Source of the DNA: JAODBQ01 sp038213195
GTDB taxonomy: Bacteria; Actinomycetota; Acidimicrobiia; Acidimicrobiales; Ilumatobacteraceae
Assembly (NCBI GenBank): GCA_038213195.1
Contig: JBBQTN010000078.1
Coordinates: 1-20,808 of the forward strand
Direction of reading: 5' to 3'
DNA: 20,808 nucleotides
Made by a program: the position numbers and the translations under genes. The notes under the pieces are model-generated. The model did no database searches, was not told where the DNA came from, and saw nothing but the letters and a program-made list of their open reading frames with translations. Below are positions 8,617 through 15,051 of the stretch, in pieces (the first letter of the stretch is position 1; the number at the start of each line of letters is the position of its first letter).

Positions 8617-8727
8617 TCAGCGACGGAGGAGCAGCAAGACCACCACGATGATGAGAATCAGAAGGATTACTCCACCTCCGATATAAACACCGTCCGCCAA
8701 CATCGCAACCATCGCTGCTGAGAGCAT
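8617..8727 (-). CDS. 36-residue single-span membrane peptide
   Basis: The ATG at 8727 follows a very strong ribosome site (GAGGGAGG, 4 bases upstream). The peptide starts MLSAAMVAMLADGVYIGGG and continues into an uninterrupted run of Ile/Leu/Val ending in two arginines, a classic one-helix membrane peptide with a positive inside end. It is too short for homology by eye. Small hydrophobic ORFs of this kind are known in actinobacteria, and the role is unknown. The good ribosome site is the main support. Confidence 0.5.
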   Translation of the reverse strand: MLSAAMVAMLADGVYIGGGVILLILIIVVVLLLLRR

Positions 8728-9144
8728 TGCGCCTCCCTCTCGCCCTTCACCCCCCGGTCCTTCCGGCACGGGCCAGGTACCCATCGAGAACGAAGACAAG
8801 CCACCACGTACCACAACAATGTCGGCCGCTCGCGCTCCCCAGCGGGACACGCGTACGTTCACTGCTCGCGGCCGTCGGCGGCCGCAAATGGCTCTGACTC
8901 CGACCGACAGGTGGTTCGCGCTGTCGTCGCCGGCGTGTCCCATACCATTCCTTGAACCGGCGATCGACCCTCGCCCCCGCAAGTGCCGGTCAGTCGCGCC
9001 CTTCATAGCGGCAGCGGCCACCACGCTGGGTGACGGGGGGACCACCGATGTTTCTGACCATCTACAGTTGCGGCGTGCGAGGCCGAAGCCTGCGCGTGCT
9101 GCCTGGTTTGCCAGGATGATGGGTCGAGCCGGAGGTGCGATGTC
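8728..9144. other. Intergenic region between divergent genes
   Basis: There is no credible gene. It contains the ribosome site of the minus-strand peptide at its left edge. A short inverted repeat CCTGG-TTTG-CCAGG lies at 9102-9115, 29 bases before the cyclase-ATPase start, and could be an operator. A GGAGG at 9129-9133 is the probable ribosome site for that gene. Confidence 0.4.
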
Positions 9145-11834
9145 ATGGAGCGACCGTCTGGGACGGTGACGTTCTTGTTCACGGACATCGAGGGCTCGAC
9201 GCGGATGTGGGAGGCTCGACCCGATCTGATGGCGATCGCGCTGGATCGTCATGATGTGATCGTGCGCGATGCTTGCGTCGCGCACGGTGGGTTCATCTTC
9301 TCGACGGGTGGGGACGGCTTCGCAGTCGCGTTCGCGCGAGCGGCGTCGGCGCTGGACGCTGCCGTCGCGGCGCAGCGGGAACTCCACGCCGAGGAGTGGC
9401 CGGAGGGCTGTGCCGTGGGCGTGCGAATGGGCGTGCACACGGGCGAAGCGGTCGAGCGCGATGGTGACTACTTCGGACCGCCGGTCAACCGGGCGGCGCG
9501 GTTGATGGGATCCGCGTTGGCGGGTGAGGTCGTAGCGTCCGAGGCGACGGCCTTGATCGTGCGCGGGGCCATCGGCTTCGAACTGGTCGACCTTGGACAC
9601 CGTCGGATGCGCGGTGTGGCGGAGCCGATACGCGTGTTCGGGGTGCATGCGGCGGGCATGGCGCCGATCGAGAAGAGGCCGCCGCCAGCTGCGCCCGGCA
9701 ATCTGCCGGCGGCGCTGACGGATTTCGTTGGCAGCCTCGCCGGGTGGCGGCAGGGCTTCGCCGACCTCCCGTCTCGGCGGTCCGTGACGCTCACCGGGCC
9801 GGGCGGTGTTGGCAAGACGAGGGCTGCCATCGAGCTCGCCTGGCTGTTCGTCGACGAGTACCCCGATGGTGCGTGGCTGGCCGAGTTGGGTCCGGTGGTG
9901 AACGCTGCGGCGGTGCTGCCGGTCGTTGGATCGACGCTTGGGGTGCGGCAGCAGCCGGGTGAGTCGATGCTCGAGTCGATCGTGAGCTCGCTGCGCGAGC
10001 GTCGCCTGCTCATTGTTCTCGACAACTGCGAGCACGTACTCGACGCGACGCGGCAACTGGTGGTGGCGATCAATGCGTCGTGTCCGGGCGTGACTGTCCT
10101 CGCTACGAGTCGGAGCCCCTCGCCGTGCCCGCGGAGCGCGTCCATGTCGTTGCACCACTGGGGTCGGTCGAGGGTTCGGAGCTGTTCCAATATCGGGCGG
10201 TCGCAACTGACTCTTCGTTCCAGCCGACTGAGGACGACCTCGCCGCGATCGAGGGGATCTGCGCGCAGCTCGACGGCATTCCGTTGGCGATCGAGCTTGC
10301 CGCAGCGCGGATCCGGTCGCTCGGACCCGCCGACCTGCTCCGGCGCTTGAATGATCGCTTCCGACTCCTGCGCGGCGCGCGATCCAGTGTTGAGCGCCAT
10401 CAGACACTACGCGCGACGGTGTCATGGTCGTACCAGTTGCTGAGCATCGAGGAGCGGCTGGTGTTCGACCGCGCGTCGGTGTTCGCCGGTTCCTTCGACC
10501 TCGCCGCCGCCGAGTACGTCTGCGCCGGCGGTGACGTCGACCCACTGGATGTCGTCGACCTTCTCGGGTCGCTCGTCGACAAATCGATGATCTACGCGAG
10601 CCGCGCGCACGGGTCGGCGCTATTCGTCGTCCTGGAGACACTCCGCCAGTACGGTGAGGAGTGCCTGGCGGAGGCGGGTTGCGCACCGTCCATCCGTAAC
10701 CGGCACCTCGAATGGTTCCTCCAGAGCGCACATCGAGGGAACCTTCTGACGCAGGGTCCACGCGAGGCCGAGGGAAAGCGGTTGTTCGAGGTGATCTGGG
10801 ACAACTTGCGTGTCGCGTTCGGCTGGGCGCAGGCCATCGGCGACGTCGAATCGGCCCGGCTGATCTCGGACTACGCGTTTCGTTTCGGGACCGAAAGCAT
10901 GAATCCTGAGCACCGCGACTGGTGCGACCAGATCGTCGTGCTCGGGGGCGATGCGGGGCCGAACTCCAGCCAGGCTTTCGGGAACGCTGCATGGTGGGCG
11001 GTCCTGACGGGTGATCTAGCCGCGGCGGACGCACTCGCCCGCCGTGGCGTCGCGGCCGCCGAAGGGCTCGACGACGTCGTGGCGGATTCTCGTTGTTGGA
11101 CGAGCTTAGGGATGACGGAGCTGTCGTTCGGCCGTGTCGACGCGACCGTGCGTCAGCGCATCCAGCGGATCGCCGACGAGCATCCCGATGCCGGTCGCCG
11201 AATCGGCGCCTACTACGCACTGATCGAGATGGCTGCGCTCGAGTCAGACCACGGCACCGAGGCGACGCTCGTGCAGGCACTCTGGGACGACGCCGAAGCC
11301 AATGGATCACCGTCGCTGAGGTCCATCGCCGCGATAAAACGATCGAACCTCGCGACGCACGCGACCCCGCCCGACTTCGTGGAGGCCGCGCGTTGGGGCG
11401 ATGTCGGGCTCGCCCTGGCTCGGGAAGTCGGATCGCGGAGCTACGAAGCCGGTGCCTATCTCGCATTAGGCGTGTCCAACGCACGACTTAGCGACCAGCG
11501 GACCCTCGAAGTGGCCCGTGCAAACCTCCTGATCAACGCGCGATCTCGCGGCTGGTGGGGAATCTGGCGGTGCTTCGACATCCTCACCTTCTACTGGGCG
11601 GCGACCGGTGAGCGGGAGCCTGCGGCGGTGCTTCTCGGCCATCTCCAAGCCCAAAACGCCCCGCCCGGATCTATCGAATACATCAACCTCCGGCGCGACG
11701 CCACTGACCTCCTCGGCTCTGACTCACAGACGCAAGCCTCGCTCGACCGGGGTGCAGCGATGACCCCCGACAAAATCCTGGCCTACGCCCTCGAGCAGCT
11801 CGGCGCCTCGCCCGAGACCCATCGCCACGGGTGA
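9145..11834 (+). CDS. Class III adenylate/guanylate cyclase-NB-ARC-like ATPase-TPR regulator, frameshifted
   Basis: Residues 1-170 are a class III nucleotidyl cyclase: FLFTDIEGST (metal ligand D14), STGGDGFAVAF (D57) and PPVNRAARLMG (N115 and R119, transition-state residues). The usual purine-specifying Lys and Asp positions appear to be Ser53 and Pro112, so the product nucleotide is uncertain. Residues from about 185 form an STAND/NB-ARC-like ATPase: Walker A LTGPGGVGKTRAA, Walker B RLLIVLDNCEHVLD, ATSR sensor and GIPLAIELAAARIRSL. These are followed by a winged helix (RHQTLRATVSWSY) and a helical TPR-like C-terminus. No LuxR DNA-binding domain is present. The ATPase breaks at about 10110-10115: CGGAGCCC would read on as SREPLAVPAERVHVVAPL if the GG were GGG. 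With that base the protein is about 896 residues. The ATPase front end (FVGSLAGWRQGF) also departs from the usual FVGR pattern. Confidence 0.85.
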
Positions 11835-11868
11835 CGGTGAGATCCGGCCCGCGACGGGCTCGGCGTCA

Positions 11869-11890
11869 CTCACCACCTCGCGGTGGCGAG
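11869..11890 (+). terminator. Hairpin downstream of the cyclase-ATPase gene
   Basis: CTCACCACC-TCGC-GGTGGCGAG forms a stem with one mismatch, beginning 34 bases after the stop codon. It lacks a T-tract but is placed where a terminator would be expected. Confidence 0.35.
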
Positions 11891-12395
11891 CCAGCGGAAG
11901 CCTGATCGAGCGAACTGACCGCGCGGTACAGGGATGTCGTCGGGGACGCCCGATAGCGACACCGCTACTCCCGTGCAGGTGAGTATGGAGGTACATGGAG
12001 ACCAGCCGCCAACGCCGTTCCCCGACGATCACGCTGTCGATCCCGAGGTCGACATCCGGCGTGAACACCCTGCCGTCGACTGCCGGCGTCTGGCACCGCT
12101 CGGCTCGTCCGGCGATCACGAGTCGTCTCGCCTTTCGTCGTCATGGGACAAGAGACCGGGGAGCAACAACAACGACGGCGCACAACCGCCGCAGCAGACG
12201 CGACCGTTGCTTCGGCCACATCGCCACGAGGTCAACGGACCTGACTCATCCCGCCGGCGGACCCGTCGAGGATCCGATGCTTCTGTGGATATAGAGCGGC
12301 GATTGGCGGTTGTTGTGGGGTTGGTCGTTGGGTGCTGGTGAGGTCGGACATGATGGCGCGGTGGACTTGGCGGGCGACATGTCGCTTGAGTTCTC
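11891..12395. other. About 500 bp without a recognisable gene
   Basis: Open frames here are Arg/Ser-rich and look like GC shadows on both strands. The right part (after about 12330) is probably the 3' non-coding end of the IS110 remnant. Nothing else can be supported. Confidence 0.35.
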
Positions 12396-12698
12396 CTAGG
12401 TCAAGTCCTGGCGGCAGGTTTCTGTTCGCTGCCATGCTTTGAGGGGTTCGTAGGCGATGCCGGTGGACCAGCAGGCCCAGATCACTTGGATCCAACCGCG
12501 GGCGACGATGCGCACTGCGTGGGGGTGTCGCGCACCGCGAGCTCGGGCTCGCCGGTACGCGTCGCCAGCCCACGCGGACAAGTGCCGGGAGTTGTCCGCG
12601 AAGCCGGTGATGGCGACGCGTGCTGACCTGTTGGCGGCGTAGCGGAACCCGACGGTGCGCGTCTTGCCCGACGCTCTGGTGACCGGTGCTGCGCCGCA
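12396..12698 (-). mobile_element. IS110-family transposase, C-terminal remnant
   Basis: The minus-strand frame ending at 12396 reads CGAAPVTRASGKTRTVGFRY, then AITGFADNSRHLSAWAGDAY and AHPHAVR-like/GWIQVIWACWSTGIAY segments. This is the characteristic C-terminal half of IS110/IS1111 transposases (Transposase_20). The N-terminal DEDD catalytic half is missing. Homology stops at about 12698, exactly where IS21 istA-like sequence begins on the other strand, so the two elements are fused at this point. It cannot be functional. Confidence 0.75.
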
Positions 12699-12699
12699 C

Positions 12700-13602
12700 A
12701 TGCGTGGCGAGCGTGCGCTGGTGCCGAAGAACACCGACGGGGTTCGGGCGGTGGTGCTTGATTTGGTCCGTGAAGCGAACGGTCGAGGCACGGCGAAGCG
12801 CCTATTACCGGCGGCGCGTGCTGCCGGGTATGGCGGTTCGGACCGGAACTTCCGGCGGTTGGTCGCTGGGTGAAGCGGCAGGTTCGTGGCGAGATCGGTC
12901 GTCATCAGCGACGGCCGGCGGTGTGGACACCCGGCGAGACGGTGGTGATCGACTGGGGGTTGCTGCCCAACGGGTTGAAGGTGTTCTGCGCCGTTCTCGC
13001 TTGGTCGCGCATCAGGTTCGTGCGCGTCGCCCGTGACGAGACGGCGGCGACGACGTTGGCGATGCTCGCCGACTGCGTCGGCGCGTTACTCGGTCCCCCA
13101 CCGGCTCGTCGGCGCCCAGGTGGAGGCGGTCACGTTCGACGGGCGTGTGCGGATCCACGACCTCGACGGCGGCCTCGTCGCCGATCACGCGCAGCTCGCA
13201 CCCGGTGAAGCAGCCGTGCTCGACGAGCACTACCCGACACCACGACGTGCGCCGTCACGCGGCCCACGAGCACGCACCGATGCCGAGCGTGAGTGCCTCG
13301 CCCTCGGTCAACCAGCGGAGGAGTTCATCCGCCACGGCGGCGCCGCCGGGTCGACGATGCTGCCCAAGGAGATCATCGAGATCGTCGACGAACTCCTCCC
13401 AGCGCACGGCCCCGAGCTCGTCGCCAAGGCAGTCGCCCGAGCGACACGGTTCGCCAGGTTCAAGGCCGCCGAATTGCGATCGATCCTAGCGATCGGCACC
13501 GCCCTGCCCGAACCCCCCACCGGCGGGCTCAACGTCATCGTCGAGCTCCCCGCCGCCGAGGTGCGCTCGTTCGACGCGTACCGGATGGAGAACCTCGCAT
13601 GA
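12700..13602 (+). pseudogene. istA: IS21-family transposase IstA, internally deleted
   Basis: The sequence begins MRGERALVPKNTDGVRAVVL, lacking the normal N-terminal helix-turn-helix. It changes frame at about 12870 into the front of the rve/DDE domain (VWTPGETVVIDWGLLPNGL, then FCAVLAWSRIRFVRVARDET). Right after TLAMLADCVGA it changes frame again and jumps to the C-terminal domain RYSVPHRLVGAQVEAVTFDG, continuing to ENLA at the stop. The section that normally carries the second Asp and the Glu of the catalytic triad, probably 150 or more residues, is missing at about 13080. This copy is dead. Its stop codon overlaps the istB start (ATGA), the standard IS21 arrangement. Confidence 0.8.
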
Positions 13603-13772
13603 CCACACATCACCACCCGCAGCGCCTGTGTTGGCGGCCGATCTCGAAGCCGGCCCGAAACGGTTGAAGCTGTCCCGCGATCCGCCGCCAGGCACCCGAC
13701 GTCCTCGCCACCGCAGGCTCGCAACGCTGGGCGCCAGACGAGGTCCTGCGCGTCCTCATCGACGCCGAAATC
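13599..13772 (+). pseudogene. istB: IS21 helper ATPase IstB, N-terminal fragment with indels
   Basis: It starts at an ATG overlapping the istA stop. Allowing one-base frame changes near 13620 and at the CCC at 13674-13676, it reads LAADLEAGPKRLKLS, then AIRRQAPDVLATAGSQRWAP and DEVLRVLIDAEI, the start of actinobacterial IstB. Homology ends at about 13772, where sequence of a different element (an integrase scrap on the minus strand) begins. The Walker motifs that make IstB an AAA+ ATPase are absent. Confidence 0.65.
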
Positions 13773-13773
13773 G

Positions 13774-13866
13774 TGCTCCCATTCGACGCCGCTGGTCCGA
13801 CAGCGCCATCACAGTTGAACCGTCCAACGCGATGCGGCGTGCCGCGTGCGTCTTGGTGTCCTTCCA
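13774..13866 (-). pseudogene. Tyrosine recombinase/phage integrase scrap
   Basis: One minus-strand frame reads WKDTKTHAARRIALDGSTVM and ALSDQRRRMGA. This resembles the stretch in tyrosine integrases between the catalytic Arg and the H-X-X-R box (KTxxSRRxIALDxxTVxxL). Only about 31 codons remain, cut at one side by the IS21 end. Its position 42 bases from a tRNA-Lys 3' fragment is what would be expected of the integrase that used that site. The match is short, so the call is tentative. Confidence 0.45.
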
Positions 13867-13907
13867 CGGTGCCGGCCCCAACGGCGGCGACCCTTGAGCT
13901 GGCACGA

Positions 13908-13963
13908 TGTCGTGCCCCCCAGGGTCTCGAACCCTGAACCAACGGATTAAAAGTCGCTCCGGT
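13908..13963 (-). repeat. tRNA-Lys(UUU) 3'-half, copy 2 (att-like direct repeat, right)
   Basis: On the minus strand this reads anticodon loop CTTTTAA, TCCGT, then a perfect T-arm CAGGGTTCGAGACCCTG and acceptor strand GGGGGGC with discriminator A. The 5' half (D-arm, acceptor partner) is absent upstream, so the gene is incomplete. It has the same orientation as copy 1 at 404-458 and differs at three substitutions and one C. This copy is the better preserved of the two. It probably marks one boundary of an integrative element whose intact tRNA target would lie further right, outside the window. Confidence 0.75.
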
Positions 13964-14143
13964 GGGGTGCTGCCGGGTGTCGCAGCGTCCCATCGTGCCT
14001 GCTCAGAGCACCTGTGGCGTCCGACCTGTCCGCTCCGTGTTGCTCCGTGTCGGCACGTTTCGCGGCAGAATTCGCGGCAGCGGTGTCGACCGAATCGCCA
14101 GTTCATTCGGCGATCTCGGCCGTTGCTCGACGCCGGCCGTCAT
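13964..14143. other. Non-coding stretch between att-like repeat and the toxin promoter
   Basis: Nothing recognisable is coded here. A short tandem repeat GCTCCGTGTT-GCTCCGTGTC lies at about 14030-14050. Confidence 0.3.
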
Positions 14144-14151
14144 TTGACAGC

Positions 14152-14191
14152 GTCAACACATGTTGACGATGAGTGCTCTCCTACGTATGCT
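14152..14191 (+). promoter_or_regulatory. Palindrome overlapping predicted promoter of the toxin-antitoxin-like operon
   Basis: GTCAACA-CA-TGTTGAC (14152-14167) is a perfect 7-bp inverted repeat. Its right arm overlaps a good -35 hexamer TTGACG (14163-14168), followed after 17 bases by TATGCT (14186-14191) as -10. Transcription would then start around 14197-14201, at or next to the GTG start codon, so the mRNA would be leaderless or nearly so. The palindrome is well placed as an autoregulatory operator for the HTH antitoxin. Positions are direct observation; function is inferred. Confidence 0.5.
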
Positions 14192-14200
14192 CAGCGAGGA

Positions 14201-14437
14201 GTGGACATCGAAGCGAGCGCTCGCACGCATGGTGTCCTCGACGACGACATGATCCACGCGCTGCGACATCACTGGCGGGCTTTCGAAACCGATGACTTGG
14301 CGGTGACGATGTTCATCGGTCCATCGTCGAGCGGTGAACCGTTGGAGATCGGGGTCGTCACCGATGAGGACGGTACGGCGGTGATTCATGCGATGGCGGC
14401 GAGGTCGAAGTTCTTGAAGGGATGGTGGTCACCATGA
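14201..14437 (+). CDS. Toxin-like small protein (first gene of a TA-like pair)
   Basis: The product has 78 residues from GTG 14201: VDIEASARTHGVLDDDMIHA at the N-terminus, a central TMFIGPSSSGEPLEIGVVTD strand region, and VIHAMAARSKFLKGW near the end. The layout (helix with H-G-x-x-D-D, then a beta-hairpin with GP...G..LEIGVV, then IHAMxxRxKF) matches small actinobacterial proteins commonly annotated as toxins of a BrnT-like RNase fold. That assignment is from memory of the pattern and is moderate. The start is chosen because upstream in-frame sequence runs into the promoter, and the GTG sits at the predicted transcription start. The stop overlaps the next gene's start by two bases (ATGA), indicating translational coupling. 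Confidence 0.6.
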   Translation: MDIEASARTHGVLDDDMIHALRHHWRAFETDDLAVTMFIGPSSSGEPLEIGVVTDEDGTAVIHAMAARSKFLKGWWSP

Positions 14438-14694
14438 CGACGTCACGAGCCGGTAGAGCAGCGGCGCTGGAGGAGTGGGCGACAAGGGTTGAACCGGACC
14501 ACTTGAAGGCCGCCGACACGTCCGTGTTGCGCGAGATCGCCGAACTGGCAGATCGGCGTGACGACGTTGACCAAGATCTCGCCGCAGCGGTCCGCGCAGC
14601 TCGGACGGCAGGCAGGTCCTGGTCGGAGATCGCAGCGATGCTGGGCGTGTCCAAGCAAGCCGCGCAACGCAAGTATCGAACCACGGCTGCGTAA
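14434..14694 (+). CDS. HTH antitoxin-like protein (second gene of the pair)
   Basis: The product has 86 residues. The N-terminal half is helical and charged (LEEWATRVEPDHLKAADTSV, then IAELADRRDDVDQDLAAAV), and residues about 57-80 hold a helix-turn-helix, RSWSEIAAMLGVSKQAAQRK. The toxin-then-antitoxin order and ATGA overlap fit a type II module in which the second protein binds its partner through the N-terminal helices and represses the operon through its HTH. The probable operator is the palindrome at 14152-14167. An alternative is a plain small transcription regulator. Confidence 0.65.
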   Translation: MTTSRAGRAAALEEWATRVEPDHLKAADTSVLREIAELADRRDDVDQDLAAAVRAARTAGRSWSEIAAMLGVSKQAAQRKYRTTAA

Positions 14695-15051
14695 CGCTCG
14701 CGCTGGCCCGCAGATCCGGCGGTCTGCCGCGCTCGGTTGAGCCAAGTCTGCGCACGTGCTGGGATGCCTTCTCGCAATGCGTTTCCCATCACGGGGCTGT
14801 ATCGGCCTTGTTGGCGACGGCGGTCGTCTCCGCGGTCGTCGCACTCTGCGCCGCGAGCTGGCTCCATCGAGGTTGGTACTGGTCCGACGACAAACCTTCC
14901 CTGTCTGTCGTTGACAGGCTTCTCAACGCCTGCACGGCGGTCGCTGTGGTCGCTGGTTTGGGGTCTCAAGAGTGGGAACGCGGTGGTGTTGAACCAGCGC
15001 TGACCGATCACGAGTGTGCGCTCATCGGGTGCGGTTTGATCGCCGCCCGGC
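14695..15051 (+). other. Gap with a doubtful plus-strand open frame (about 14808-15050)
   Basis: One frame from a TTG at 14808 reads LATAVVSAVVALCAASWL (a possible membrane helix), then HRGWYWSDDKPSLSVVDRLL, and continues into the antisense of the next gene. It has no ribosome site and no family I recognise. It may be a small membrane protein or chance coding in GC-rich DNA. Confidence 0.3.

Noticed and set aside
9750..9775. Two compensating frameshifts at the start of the ATPase domain
   Set aside because: An alternative frame gives FVGR-like sequence, but total length is conserved and the existing frame is open, so the evidence is too thin to claim.
8617..11484. A 955-codon open frame on the minus strand antisense to the cyclase-ATPase
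   Set aside because: It is extremely Arg/Pro/Ser-rich with no domain, opposite a gene with clear catalytic motifs; it is a GC-driven shadow. Only its last 36 codons, with their own ribosome site, are kept.
13907..14437. A 176-codon plus-strand gene beginning at the tRNA fragment and ending with the toxin
   Set aside because: The first about 98 codons are translated tRNA-Lys antisense and promoter DNA (the CPPGSRTLNQRIKS phrase typical of spurious tRNA translations). The true start is GTG 14201.
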